From assembly GCA_023212695.1 (NCBI GenBank), contig JALCCG010000026.1, positions 62,001 through 126,000 of the forward strand: DNA of 64,000 nt, given 5' to 3'. Below the pieces are notes generated by a model. It searched no databases. It was not told the DNA's origin and was given only the letters and a program-made list of their open reading frames with translations. This stretch comes from Sporisorium sorghi (taxonomy: Eukaryota > Basidiomycota > Ustilaginomycetes > Ustilaginales > Ustilaginaceae). Below, in pieces: positions 35,345 through 45,145 of the stretch (positions are counted from its first letter, which is position 1; every line of letters starts with the position of its first letter). Made by a program: the position numbers and the translations under genes.

Positions 35345-36796
35345 AGCGCTCGGTCCGGCCAGATCGTCCTCGCCGTTCTCCAAACCACCAGCCATGGGAA
35401 TTTTCCCTTCCGGCAGCGGAAGTTTGACGATCACGGAGGTTCCTTGTCCAAGCTCACTCTCCATCTCCATCGCTCCCCCATGAAGCTCTATGAGCTGCTG
35501 GGTAATGGCGAGTCCAAGTCCTGTTCCACCATTCAATGGGTTTACCTGGAAGAATCGGTCTTTGACCCGTCTAAGATGCTCATCCGATATGCCAATACCA
35601 TGATCCTTGACGGTGACAATCACGAATTTTTCCTCTATGGTGAAGGATAAATTGATCGCACCGTTCTCATGCGAGAACTTGACCGCATTGTCCACGATAT
35701 TGAGAAACACCTGTTTTAAGCGGTTGGCATCCCCGTAGATGATCGGTTTTTCGTCGGACACCAATTTGATCTGGATGCCCTTCTTCTCGGCTTTGGTCCA
35801 CAGATTAAGCATGATCTCCTGCAGAAGCTCGCGTAAGTTCACGATCCCCTTCACAAGTTTCATCTCATTTTGCTGCAGCTTCGAGAAGTCAAGCAACTCC
35901 TCTACGAGGCCAATCAACCGATCGGTTTCCTTGGTGATAATCTGCATTCCGATTTTTGTTTCTTCAGGATCGTAACCGCCGGAGTCAAGCGTTTCGCTCC
36001 AGCCCTTGATGCTGGTGAGCGGTGTGCGCAGCTCATGCGATATCGATGAGATAAAATCATCCTTTACCTGATTGCTTCGCACAATCTCCTGAGCCATATA
36101 GTTCAAGGTGGAGGATAACTCGCCAAGCTCATATTTATAATCGCCCTTGATCCGCACGTTAAACTTGCCCTTGGCCATCTGGGCGGATACCGTTGTGATA
36201 TTGTTGAGCGGCTTCACAATGGAGTTAGCCAGCCCAATGCTGAATGCCAGGACAATGGCAAGCACGGCCGCTCCGATGCTGATCGCAAACAGCGTCATTT
36301 TCATCAGTTTATCGTTAATGTACTCAAGCGATGTCACGTAACGAAGCACATAGGTGTTCTCAAAACCGTTCGAAACCGTTTGGGATACGGCCATGACGAT
36401 CTGACCGGTACCCTGCTGCTTGCCGATCCAGCGGCTCGTATTGCCGGCAAGCGCTTGAGTGACATCACTGGTTTTGATCGTCTGCTCCAAATCGAAACCG
36501 GTCGAGGTGGTGAGGACTTGCCCCGCAGGATTCAATATTTGAAGCTCCGTATTATACAATTCAAAATGACGGAGCATCTCGCTCAACTGATTAACATTAT
36601 CCGCCGAGGTCAATCGAAAGGGCTGATAAAATTCGTTGGCGGTGTGAATATGGTTTGTCATATGGTTGTATACCGTATCGTAATAATACGTTCGTACTGC
36701 GATAAGAAAAATAACCTCAATCAGCAGCAACGCAATGAACACTACGAGAAAGTAGTGAAGCACGATTTGCCGCCGAATGCCTTTTTTGATGATCAT
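35342..36796 (-). CDS. Sensor histidine kinase
   Basis: 484 residues from the ATG at 36796, which overlaps the response-regulator stop as ATGA, with GGAAGGG upstream. Two membrane segments (about residues 9-31 and 165-190) enclose a 130-residue extracellular sensor. HAMP region, then HisKA with the phosphorylated His in SHELRTPL, and HATPase with N-box NIVDNAVKFS, G1 DHGIGIS and GTGLGLAI. It phosphorylates the partner regulator just upstream. The stimulus is unknown. The layout resembles PhoR/ResE-type kinases. Confidence 0.93.
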   Translation of the reverse strand: MIIKKGIRRQIVLHYFLVVFIALLLIEVIFLIAVRTYYYDTVYNHMTNHIHTANEFYQPFRLTSADNVNQLSEMLRHFELYNTELQILNPAGQVLTTSTGFDLEQTIKTSDVTQALAGNTSRWIGKQQGTGQIVMAVSQTVSNGFENTYVLRYVTSLEYINDKLMKMTLFAISIGAAVLAIVLAFSIGLANSIVKPLNNITTVSAQMAKGKFNVRIKGDYKYELGELSSTLNYMAQEIVRSNQVKDDFISSISHELRTPLTSIKGWSETLDSGGYDPEETKIGMQIITKETDRLIGLVEELLDFSKLQQNEMKLVKGIVNLRELLQEIMLNLWTKAEKKGIQIKLVSDEKPIIYGDANRLKQVFLNIVDNAVKFSHENGAINLSFTIEEKFVIVTVKDHGIGISDEHLRRVKDRFFQVNPLNGGTGLGLAITQQLIELHGGAMEMESELGQGTSVIVKLPLPEGKIPMAGGLENGEDDLAGPSA

Positions 36797-37491
36797 TGTC
36801 CCTGACCCTTCCATTTATAGCCATGACCCCATACCGTCTGGAGGTATTCCGGCTCGGAAGGATTGCCTTCGATTTTTTGGCGCAGTCTCCGAATGTTCAC
36901 GTCCACGATTTTGGGATCACCCATATATTCTTTGCCCCATACATGATCCAGCAGTACATCACGGCTAAGCGGCGTGTTTTCTTTCTCCAGGAAGAACTGC
37001 ACCAGCGAGAATTCGGTCGGCGTCAGCTCCACTGGCTGCCCGTTCTTCTTAAACTGCTTGGAGATCAGATCCAGCGTGAATGGACCTGATTGAAAGGATA
37101 CCTTAGCGGTTCCCGCTCGCTGAACATTCACCCGTCGGAGGAGAGATTGCAGCCGCGCAATTAACTCTGTCGGACTAAACGGTTTGCTGACATGATCATC
37201 GGCTCCGACTGAAAGAGCATATACCTTATCCTGCTCCTGGACTTTCGCTGTCAGGAAAATAATGCCGATTCGCTCGTTCGTTTCCCGAATCCTGCGGCAC
37301 ACTTCAAAACCGTCAATTCCCGGAACCATCACATCGAGCAAGGCGATATCGATATCTGGCGTCGTTTGCAGCATACGAAGGGCTTCATTGCCGTCTCCTG
37401 TCTCCAGAACGTCAAAGCCGTTTCGTTTGAGATTGATTACAATAAAACTGCGGATTGATTCTTCATCTTCTAATATAAGCACTTTACTCAA
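36793..37491 (-). CDS. OmpR-family response regulator
   Basis: 232 residues from a TTG with AAAGGGG upstream. The receiver has the full set: acidic pair ED at residues 8-9, phospho-Asp53 in LLDVMVPG, Thr81 in FLTAK and Lys103 in VSKPF. The C-terminal winged helix (about 130-228) includes TPTEFSLVQFF and DVNIRRLRQKIEG. It lies 3 nt after the VCBS lipoprotein gene and overlaps the kinase start, forming a three-gene operon. Targets unknown. Confidence 0.95.
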   Translation of the reverse strand: MSKVLILEDEESIRSFIVINLKRNGFDVLETGDGNEALRMLQTTPDIDIALLDVMVPGIDGFEVCRRIRETNERIGIIFLTAKVQEQDKVYALSVGADDHVSKPFSPTELIARLQSLLRRVNVQRAGTAKVSFQSGPFTLDLISKQFKKNGQPVELTPTEFSLVQFFLEKENTPLSRDVLLDHVWGKEYMGDPKIVDVNIRRLRQKIEGNPSEPEYLQTVWGHGYKWKGQGQ

Positions 37492-37494
37492 GGT

Positions 37495-38829
37495 CTAGTT
37501 CCCCTTTCTTTCGATAGGAGCCACATTATTGCTGCTTGGCTTTTTATCTTTTTTACTAAGCTTCAAATCTCCGTGACTCCGGTAAGCGATCACGCGGTTC
37601 TTCTCTTTCACCAAAATCTCCCAATCAGATTCTGCTTTGCCCCACTGGGCCATCGTGAAGAATTTAATCTCAGCGACCGATTCGCCCGTGTCCGTCAAGA
37701 CAAAATTCAAATAAGCATTTTTGTTGGATTCCGGTGTGATGGTAATCTTCTGGTACATGTCCGGCGGAAAGTCCAGATAAAAGCGATTATCCATGTCATA
37801 GTATCTTTGAAGTACAAATTGCAGGCCTTCCCGTTCGCCGCTCTCGCGAATTTCCCCGTCCCACTGGAAGTAGGTGGTAAAGAACGGGATCTCATCCACG
37901 ATAAGCCGATCCTCCCAGCCGCTTGGTCTCGTAAGAACACCAAACTCCAAAATCCCGTCATCATTCACGTCTTCGCTCTCTACAGGCAGTTCCTTGTAGG
38001 TAAGCAGTTCGTCCTGAAGCACGTCAATAAACTTGCTATCTTCCATAATGATGATTTTGGAATACGAGGAGTTGGATACAACGGAAGCGTCCAGGATGAT
38101 ACCTTCTTTGTTTTTGGCCACTTTACCTGCGACAACATTGTAATAACTTTCAATATTTGGCCCAAGATCCAGCTTGTTAAGCTCTACAAAGGCATCTTCA
38201 AACTTATCATACTGATAGGTGCTGATATACGATAACTCCTTCTGCTGGAGATAGACAACCGTGATATCCTTGACCTTGTCACCATTCATATCACCAATAT
38301 TAAAGTGCGTGTACGGCAAGGCAGGCACTTTTTCCAGCGAATCCCCGGAGAATGAATACACGGTCAGCAAGTTTTGGAGATTCTCTTCGCCGCGGGAGAA
38401 ACCAGCTACGATATCAACCTTGCCGTCATTTGTGAAATCAACGAAATCAAACGATTCCAGAACCGTCCCTTCCCCGTCAAAATCCAGCTTCTTCACCCAT
38501 GTATCACCCTGCTGCTGCATGATCATGCCATGGATCTTCACTTCTTCATCCGGCGTCTGATAGAAGACAACCGCTTCCAGAATGCCATCATTGTCCAGGT
38601 CATGGATTCGGATCGAACTGCTGTCCACGTCACTTCGCGGCCGGATAATGGCTCCGTTGTCCAGCTTAAGCTTCTGAAGTGCAGACTGGATGGCACCATT
38701 CAGTGTCGCTTTATCCGTCGGCAAATCCGGTTTCTTCATTAAGGAGACTGGGTCCTGAATGAACGTGCAGCCGCTTATGATCAATAGTAACAAGCCCGAT
38801 AAGAGGGCTTGCATCACTCTATATTTCAA
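37495..38829 (-). CDS. VCBS/FG-GAP-repeat lipoprotein
   Basis: 444 residues from a TTG with a weak site (GAGTTGAT). The signal peptide ends in lipobox IISGC (Cys about residue 21). At least four Ca-binding-like loops are spaced along the chain: DLDNDGILEA, DFTNDGKVDI, DMNGDKVKDI and DVNDDGILEF. These are the loops of FG-GAP/VCBS propeller blades. It is anchored outside the membrane. It is the first gene in an operon with a response regulator and kinase (3-nt gap and 4-nt overlap), so it may sense a signal for the kinase or feed back on it. Confidence 0.87.
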   Translation of the reverse strand: MKYRVMQALLSGLLLLIISGCTFIQDPVSLMKKPDLPTDKATLNGAIQSALQKLKLDNGAIIRPRSDVDSSSIRIHDLDNDGILEAVVFYQTPDEEVKIHGMIMQQQGDTWVKKLDFDGEGTVLESFDFVDFTNDGKVDIVAGFSRGEENLQNLLTVYSFSGDSLEKVPALPYTHFNIGDMNGDKVKDITVVYLQQKELSYISTYQYDKFEDAFVELNKLDLGPNIESYYNVVAGKVAKNKEGIILDASVVSNSSYSKIIIMEDSKFIDVLQDELLTYKELPVESEDVNDDGILEFGVLTRPSGWEDRLIVDEIPFFTTYFQWDGEIRESGEREGLQFVLQRYYDMDNRFYLDFPPDMYQKITITPESNKNAYLNFVLTDTGESVAEIKFFTMAQWGKAESDWEILVKEKNRVIAYRSHGDLKLSKKDKKPSSNNVAPIERKGN

Positions 38830-38881
38830 TAAGTATCAACTCATTTCTATACATTCACCCAGATATAAGGGCAAACGATAA

Positions 38882-39601
38882 TTACAGTCTTGACTTCTCA
38901 CCATGCGTTAAACGTCTCCCGGTTACATCCACTGCAAGCTGCCCGCCCGCAAGACCCATGATGCGGGTGCAATACTTCTCGGCAAGCTCCAGGGGGATAA
39001 CGGTAAATACTGTTAAACGTTCTTCTTCACACAATGTTTTAAGGGTCTTCAACACGTGTTCGGCCGAGGCCGGATCGAGCCCCGTCACCGGTTCGTCGGC
39101 CAATATAACCTTGGCCCCGTGGACCAGTGCCCGTGCAATGGCAATTCGCTGCTTCTCGCCGCCGCTGAGCTCGCCTGCCTTGCGCTTAGCCTTGTCCAAT
39201 AAACCAAGATGCTCGATTGTATCCATGGCCCCCATATAATCATCAGATCGAACCATCCCCGTAACCATTCGCCACATCGGCGTTTGGCTGGATTGCCCGA
39301 TCAATACGTTCTTAAGTGCGGTACGATTTACATTTAAGGCCGGGTTCTGCTCAAGATAAGCCCATTCCCGGCGAATCCTCCGTTTTCCAGCAGGATTCAT
39401 CATATCTTCGCCATCGATGGTTAACTTGCCGCCATCCCATTTTTGCTGCATGGAGAGGCAGCTCATCATCAGACTTTTTCCGCTTCCGCTTGCACCGATC
39501 AGACCGATCATTTCCCCGTGTTCCATCTGAAAAGTAATATCCTTTAACACCGGTGTGCGTTCAGGGCCCATCGTTTTCTTCAGGCGATCCACTTTAATCA
39601 T
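38882..39601 (-). CDS. Orphan ABC transporter ATP-binding protein (PhnC-like)
   Basis: 239 residues with GGGAGAG upstream. Walker A GASGSGKS (about 36-43), signature ELSGGEKQR, Walker B KVILADEPVTGLDPAS. The sequence resembles the phosphonate importer ATPase PhnC and LolD-type exporters. The switch His position reads VIPLE instead of the usual VTHD/H, so hydrolysis may be weakened. No permease or binding protein lies next to it. A 50-nt gap separates it from the VCBS gene and 80 nt from an MFS gene on the same strand; cotranscription is possible. Confidence 0.82.
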   Translation of the reverse strand: MIKVDRLKKTMGPERTPVLKDITFQMEHGEMIGLIGASGSGKSLMMSCLSMQQKWDGGKLTIDGEDMMNPAGKRRIRREWAYLEQNPALNVNRTALKNVLIGQSSQTPMWRMVTGMVRSDDYMGAMDTIEHLGLLDKAKRKAGELSGGEKQRIAIARALVHGAKVILADEPVTGLDPASAEHVLKTLKTLCEEERLTVFTVIPLELAEKYCTRIMGLAGGQLAVDVTGRRLTHGEKSRL

Positions 39602-39684
39602 GTTATCGTCTCTCCCGTCAAGTGCATATTCCTACTCTCTAGTTTAGAAGAAAGCGAAAGCAATTGCCATGAGAACACATGTTT

Positions 39685-40866
39685 CTATTGTTGTGGAGAT
39701 ACAGATTTGACTTTAAACCATAAACCCGTACAAGCAAACAAAATATACAAGCCTCCGAGCAGAACAAATATGCCTCCGTTCCACCCGGTTTCCATAATAG
39801 CCCCACCGGCATTAGGACCTGCTATGCTGCCCGCATTAAAGTGGAAGGAAGCCACCACGTTTGCTGCCGGCAGCAGCACTCGGGGAAGTATATCGGCAGC
39901 ATAAGCCAGCCCAAGCGAGAAGAACGATCCGACCAATCCTCCCGCCAGAGTTAACAATACTAATATTGCCCAGAAATTCGTTCCTGCCACCGGTATGAGC
40001 AAGAAACAGCACCCGCCCACGATCCCGGCGATGGTCAGCACCCGTTTCCGTCCGAATTTGTCGCTCCATATTCCGAGCGGAAGCTGCAGCAGGAGTCCGC
40101 CGATCCCGACAAAAGGCAGCAGGGCCGAGATCTCGCCTAAAGTGAATCCGCTTCTTAATCCATATACAGGGAAGTTGCTGTTAATCCCCGCTTCCATGTA
40201 CCCGTACAGAAAAGCAGGGATTAATGCAAACCAGGCTAAGCGGTAGCTTTTGAGATACCGGCCTCCAGGCTGCTGTTCCCCGTTTTCGCTTTTTTCCGGC
40301 TTCAGATTCGGGAGCTTAAAGAGCACAACCAACAGAATGAACAAGAACAGTACCGCCAGGATCAGAAACGGTACCGCTTCGCCATATTTTAATAGAGGAA
40401 TGCCCAGCGGCCCAATACTAAATCCCAGTCCGTACGACATGCCGTAGAAGGATATACTCCGCCCCCGGTTTTTGGCCGTTGACATCATGAGCACCCAGAG
40501 CTGTGCCGCATAATGAAGGGCACTGTCGCCAATACCGACAAGCACCCGGAGCACAAACCAGACGGCCACACTCGGTATTAATGGAAATGCGACAAGCGAC
40601 AGCATGACCAGAACGAGCCCGGACACAATCAGCTTTTTGAAGCCGACCCACCCGAGAACCCTCTCGGCCACCAGCGTCATCGCAAAGGATCCAACGTATA
40701 GTGCGGCTGCATTCAATCCGTTCATGGATGAGGAGATGCCCATCCGTTCCAAAAATATAGCCAGTACCGGCAGTAACAGTCCCTGGCTTAAGCCCGCCGC
40801 AACCACGACGGCAATTAATATAAAATAATGAGTTCTCCCTTGACGGGGGTTTACAACTTCTGCCAC
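39685..40866 (-). CDS. Major facilitator superfamily transporter
   Basis: 393 residues from a GTG with GGAGG 11 bases upstream. About twelve membrane segments are predicted. The first intracellular loop motif is degenerate, and a second-half loop reads IWSDKFGRKRVL, matching the MFS GxxxDxxGRR motif. The family exchanges drugs or small metabolites with protons. The substrate is unknown. It is next to the orphan ATPase and divergent from an ArsR-like regulator. Confidence 0.9.
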   Translation of the reverse strand: MAEVVNPRQGRTHYFILIAVVVAAGLSQGLLLPVLAIFLERMGISSSMNGLNAAALYVGSFAMTLVAERVLGWVGFKKLIVSGLVLVMLSLVAFPLIPSVAVWFVLRVLVGIGDSALHYAAQLWVLMMSTAKNRGRSISFYGMSYGLGFSIGPLGIPLLKYGEAVPFLILAVLFLFILLVVLFKLPNLKPEKSENGEQQPGGRYLKSYRLAWFALIPAFLYGYMEAGINSNFPVYGLRSGFTLGEISALLPFVGIGGLLLQLPLGIWSDKFGRKRVLTIAGIVGGCCFLLIPVAGTNFWAILVLLTLAGGLVGSFFSLGLAYAADILPRVLLPAANVVASFHFNAGSIAGPNAGGAIMETGWNGGIFVLLGGLYILFACTGLWFKVKSVSPQQ

Positions 40867-40996
40867 TGCAATATAGTCCTCCTCTAATGTGAAAAAACGA
40901 TGAATTTAAACAGTCAGATGAACATTATAGTGGACAAGCCCAATCGATACAAGCCATAATAAGAACAATGCCATCAATTGGGAGGGTATCTGTGTA

Positions 40997-41914
40997 ATGA
41001 AGTACAAAGTTAGTATTGATGTATCCATGGTGTACGAGCTGCTGGGCAGCTTCATGATATATGCAACAAGAAAATGGACCGATAACCTGGATATCGGAAA
41101 GCAGCTTATTACCGAGATGGACGAACGTTTGCCTCAGCAGGTGCGCGTCCAGTTCAGTGGAGCCCGTTTATGGCCGCTGGCCGATTATGACGTATTATAT
41201 GCCCTGATCATGCTTAGGGGAGAACATGAGGAGATTCCGGATTTTCTTCAGTGGATTGAATCATCCCCTGTGGAGGAACTCCATGGTCTGCTGCAGCCGC
41301 ATTTGCCGTCCCTGTCACTGGATGAAATCTCTAGAATCCGAGCAGACTACACACCACTCATGAAACTCTGGTATGAGCATTATTTTTCCAATGTGGAACG
41401 GGATTTGTATCATTTGCTGGAGGAAGATGCCGACGAAAAACGGATGCTTCTTCCCAAAATGGACGACGAGAACCTGATCGAATACGCCTCAAGCGGCGTT
41501 ATCCTGGACGATGTGCGGCAGGAACATGTGGTCTTGTTCCCCGGAACTCATTTTCGCCCGATCAATACCTATTGCTTCTATGAAAATGTACTCCTGCTCC
41601 AATATCCGATCGATATCCCGGAGGAAGAGGAAGATGAACCCCCCGTTGTGCTCCTGCGCATGACAGAGGCGCTTGCGGATCCGGAACGTCTCCGTCTCCT
41701 GCGATATATTGCGGACGAGCCGAAGGCCGTATCCGAAATGGCAACTGAACTGGGGCAGCCTTATGAAGATCTGATGCATCATTTAATGATATTGAGGGCG
41801 GCAGGTTTGCTGCGCTCCCATCTGAAATCCGAAAATAACGAAAGATTCAGCCTGCGACCGGATGGAGCATCCGAACTGCAGATGTTCCTAGAGACCTACA
41901 TTCGACTTTCATAG
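40997..41914 (+). CDS. ArsR-family winged-helix regulator with DUF5937-like N-terminus
   Basis: 305 residues with GGGAGGG about 11 bases upstream. The N-terminal about 210 residues match the DUF5937 pattern of ArsR-like proteins; the C-terminal about 80 are a winged helix (ALADPERLRLLRYIADEPKAVSEMATEL...LMILRAAGLLRSH). There is no clear metal site in the wing, so the ligand is probably organic. The HAD hydrolase gene starts 16 nt after its stop. It is divergent from the MFS carrier and might regulate it. Confidence 0.82.
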   Translation: MKYKVSIDVSMVYELLGSFMIYATRKWTDNLDIGKQLITEMDERLPQQVRVQFSGARLWPLADYDVLYALIMLRGEHEEIPDFLQWIESSPVEELHGLLQPHLPSLSLDEISRIRADYTPLMKLWYEHYFSNVERDLYHLLEEDADEKRMLLPKMDDENLIEYASSGVILDDVRQEHVVLFPGTHFRPINTYCFYENVLLLQYPIDIPEEEEDEPPVVLLRMTEALADPERLRLLRYIADEPKAVSEMATELGQPYEDLMHHLMILRAAGLLRSHLKSENNERFSLRPDGASELQMFLETYIRLS

Positions 41915-41930
41915 CAAGAAGGAGCTTACC

Positions 41931-42668
41931 ATGAGCCAAACACCACAGCATATTATTTTCGACATGGATGACACCTTGATTCACTGCAACAAATATTTCG
42001 ATCTGATCCTGGGTGATTATTTCGAGTGGATGACCGAATGGTTCCAGCAGTATGGTGTAACTACTCAGGATATCCGTACCAAACAGATGGAAATCGACGT
42101 AGCCGGCGTGGATAAGATGGGATTCGCAAGCGTTAACTTCCCCAAATCCCTGATCGCTACGTATCATTATTTTAGCAAGGTTCACGGAAGAGGAAGCTCT
42201 CCAAAAGAAGAGGAGCTGCTCTTCAAATTAGGTCTAAGTGTGTATGATCAGGAAATTGAGGCTTATCCCGGCATGATTGAGACATTGGAGGAGCTTCGAG
42301 ATGAAGGACATCAATTGTACCTGTACACCGGTGGAGAACCCAAAATTCAGACACGTAAAATCGAACAAATGAAACTAGCGGAGTATTTTAATGATCGTAT
42401 CTATATCCGTCAGCATAAAAATATTACGGCCCTGGAAGAAATCCTGAGCCTAGGAACATTCGACCGCTCCGACACGTGGATGATTGGCAACTCGCTTCGC
42501 ACGGATGTGGTGCCGGCTCTGACGGCTGGTATTAATAGCATTTATATCAAGCAGCAGCGGGAGTGGCAGTATAATCTGGTGGAGCTGAAACAAGAACCCC
42601 ATAATGTGCTGTACACCGTTTCCGCCTTAACCGAGGTGCCTGAAGTCATTCAGGAGCATTTAAATTAA
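41931..42668 (+). CDS. HAD-family hydrolase
   Basis: 245 residues with AAGAAGGAG upstream. HAD motif I FDMDDTL at about residues 10-16 holds the nucleophile Asp and acid Asp. Motif II is in LYTGG, motif III the Lys in RKIEQMK, and motif IV MIGNSLRTDV. A C1-type cap lies between motifs I and II. The enzyme is a phosphatase; DxDDT marks the class used by phosphoglycolate and nucleotide phosphatases. It follows the ArsR-like gene by 16 nt. The substrate is unknown. Confidence 0.88.
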   Translation: MSQTPQHIIFDMDDTLIHCNKYFDLILGDYFEWMTEWFQQYGVTTQDIRTKQMEIDVAGVDKMGFASVNFPKSLIATYHYFSKVHGRGSSPKEEELLFKLGLSVYDQEIEAYPGMIETLEELRDEGHQLYLYTGGEPKIQTRKIEQMKLAEYFNDRIYIRQHKNITALEEILSLGTFDRSDTWMIGNSLRTDVVPALTAGINSIYIKQQREWQYNLVELKQEPHNVLYTVSALTEVPEVIQEHLN

Positions 42669-42675
42669 ACCAAAT

Positions 42676-42722
42676 AAAACCGAGCCGCTCAGGACAGCAT
42701 CCTGAATTGGCCCGGTTTTTTG
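42676..42722. terminator. Bidirectional terminator between HAD hydrolase and topB
   Basis: AAAACCG / CGGTTTT outer arms with inner TCAGGA/TCCTGA pairing, A run and T run on opposite sides. Confidence 0.8.
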
Positions 42723-42743
42723 CTTTACTCTACATGACAACCC

Positions 42744-45029
42744 TTACTTCACGGACGCGCTTGTATCCTCTGCCTGTACGGATAGCTTTCCATTACCGTC
42801 GGCAGCCAGCACAATCCTGCCCTTATACGTGCTGCCATCATCATTTTTAAAAGATAATACCTGGGTTTTGCCTTGAAGCAGCAAGGATTTCAGCATCGCA
42901 TGCGTAACATTCTTGCCCGCAAATTCTTTCCAGATCACATAACTGCAGCCGGTCTTGAAGTTCGCGCAGCCATAACCTTTGCGTCCTTCAATAATCTGCC
43001 CGTCACACCCGGGTCTAGGACAACGCCCTAATGGTGATCGCACGGACGACGCATCGGTTGCTGTCTTAGATTTGGGAGCACTCTTCGCGGGACGCTCTTC
43101 GCTGGCGCGAGCCGTGGCATCCGCTTTCCCCGTGCTCCGCTTCCCTCTGCCCTTCGCCTTGTCCTCATCTCCACCGAATAAGGACGAAGGTGCAGGACGC
43201 TGCGAGGATACCTTGTTTATGATGGAAATGGTAAACTTCTGCACATTTTGCATGAACACGTCTGCCGAAGCCTCACCCTTGGATATTTGGTTAAGACGCC
43301 GCTCCCATTGGCCTGTCATCTCGGGTGAAGCCAGCAATTCCACGCCTGCATGCCGGATCAGCTCAACCGCCGTTCTTCCTTTTTGGGTTACGGTGATTTT
43401 CTTGCCCTGCATCGTAATATATCCAACCTTTTTCAAACGCTCGATCGTTGCTGCCCGGGTTGCCGGCGTTCCAAGCCCGCTGTCCTTCATGGCATCCCGA
43501 AGTGCTTCATCCTCAATGGACTTTCCGGCGCTTTCCATCGCCTTCAGCAAAGTCCCTTCCGTGTAACTCTTCGGCGGCTGGGTCGCCTTTTCTTTCACTT
43601 CGGACTTTTTACAGTGAACGGGATGATCGGGAACCAGGTCGAATGAGCGATCGTTCCACTCCTGGGTCTCTTCTTCCTCGTCCTCTTTTCCCTTCGTAGA
43701 GGAAGGCTTGGCCTTCTTCTGCTCTTTATCCCGGGTTATCAGCACCTTCCAGCCGAGGGACAGCAGCTCCTTAATTCCGGTCTTAAACGTCTCTCCCTCA
43801 ACCTCGGTAAGCACCGTATGCTGCTTGTACTTCGCCGGTGGGTAAAAATGCGACAGAAAACGGATGATGACCAGATCATAAATATGCTGCTCCTCCTTGC
43901 TCAGCGTGCCCGGACGCTTCAATGTCGGGAGGATGGCATGGTGATCCTCTACCCGCTGCGGATTGCATACGGCTTTGTTGTTGATATTAACGCGGCTCGG
44001 CTCGGCCCCTTCCGCCATGGAGGCATAGGGGGTCGATTTTAACATATGAAGCGCCTTGTGCATCCCTTCAATGTTCTGTTCATTGACATAGTTGGAGTTG
44101 GTACGCGGGTACGAGATCACCTTATGGCGCTCATATAGCGCTTGTGCAAGATCCAGCGTTTTTTTGGCAGAGTATCCGTACTTGGCATTGGCTTCGCGCT
44201 GGAGAAGTGTCAAATCATACAATTTGAATGGATATTCCTTGGTTTCCTTCACTTCATATTTCGCAATGACACCGTTCTTACCGTTCACCTTGGCAGCGAT
44301 CGTATCCGCTTTCTCCTGGGAGGTCAACCGTTCTCCCTGCCATGTCCCGGTATACTCCAGCTTCTCTTGCTTAAACACCGCCAACACATCGTAAAAGGTT
44401 TGCGATTCGAAGGCTTCAATCTCCTTCTGCCGATCATAGATAAGAGCAAGAACCGGCGTCTGCACCCGCCCCACGGACAGTAATGTCTGATGACGCGTTG
44501 TAAAGGCGCGTGACGCATTCATGCCGATCAGCCAATCCGCTTCACTGCGTGCGCGTGCGGCCTGGGTCAAATACTCGAATTCCACCCCATCCTTCAGCTC
44601 CGCAAAACCTTTGGCAATGCTCTCCGCCGTTAAATCCGATATCCATAATCTTTTTACGGGTTGTCTGAGCTTTAATTGCTGCTGGATCAAGGCGAAAATA
44701 TACTGTCCTTCCCGTCCCGCATCACAAGCATTTACGATATGGCTGCAGCGCTTGGCTACCTCGCCAATGACCTTCAATTGGTCCTTGGTTTTCGGATTCG
44801 GGATGATTTTGAACTGCTCCGGAATGATCGGCAGATCCCGTAAATTCCAGCGTTTATACTTCGGATCATATGCATCCGGCTCAGCAAGCCCTACCAGATG
44901 TCCGATAGCCCAAGTTATGATATACTGCTCTCCTTCAAGATATGTACGGTTATTCTTCGCTCGCGGCTCGATTACCGCAGCAATGTTCCGTCCCATATCC
45001 GGCTTTTCGGCAATGACCAACGTTTTCAA
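42744..45029 (-). CDS. topB: DNA topoisomerase III
   Basis: 761 residues from a TTG with GGAGAATG upstream. Toprim domain first (VIAEKPDMG, NACDAGREGQYIF), then the type IA core with active Tyr in VISYPRTNSNY (about residue 310). A Lys/Ala-rich linker (about 620-680) precedes a C-terminal Cys motif (CPRPGCDGQI...CANFKTGC), a topoisomerase C4 zinc-finger type. It decatenates and unwinds DNA. The enzyme is longer than B. subtilis TopB because of the linker and zinc-like tail. Confidence 0.95.
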   Translation of the reverse strand: MKTLVIAEKPDMGRNIAAVIEPRAKNNRTYLEGEQYIITWAIGHLVGLAEPDAYDPKYKRWNLRDLPIIPEQFKIIPNPKTKDQLKVIGEVAKRCSHIVNACDAGREGQYIFALIQQQLKLRQPVKRLWISDLTAESIAKGFAELKDGVEFEYLTQAARARSEADWLIGMNASRAFTTRHQTLLSVGRVQTPVLALIYDRQKEIEAFESQTFYDVLAVFKQEKLEYTGTWQGERLTSQEKADTIAAKVNGKNGVIAKYEVKETKEYPFKLYDLTLLQREANAKYGYSAKKTLDLAQALYERHKVISYPRTNSNYVNEQNIEGMHKALHMLKSTPYASMAEGAEPSRVNINNKAVCNPQRVEDHHAILPTLKRPGTLSKEEQHIYDLVIIRFLSHFYPPAKYKQHTVLTEVEGETFKTGIKELLSLGWKVLITRDKEQKKAKPSSTKGKEDEEEETQEWNDRSFDLVPDHPVHCKKSEVKEKATQPPKSYTEGTLLKAMESAGKSIEDEALRDAMKDSGLGTPATRAATIERLKKVGYITMQGKKITVTQKGRTAVELIRHAGVELLASPEMTGQWERRLNQISKGEASADVFMQNVQKFTISIINKVSSQRPAPSSLFGGDEDKAKGRGKRSTGKADATARASEERPAKSAPKSKTATDASSVRSPLGRCPRPGCDGQIIEGRKGYGCANFKTGCSYVIWKEFAGKNVTHAMLKSLLLQGKTQVLSFKNDDGSTYKGRIVLAADGNGKLSVQAEDTSASVK

Positions 45030-45079
45030 ATGACATTCTCCTCCCCGACCGAGTTGCCCCGTGCGCAGTGGCTAACTCC

Positions 45080-45110
45080 AAAAAGGACTTCGCTCTCGCG
45101 AAGTCCCTTT
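45080..45110 (-). terminator. gltD terminator
   Basis: AAGGGACTTCGC / GCGAAGTCCTTT arms followed by TT on the minus strand, 35 nt after gltD. Confidence 0.8.
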
Positions 45111-45145
45111 AACTACTATTTATGATAGCATATTTAGGAGAGGGT

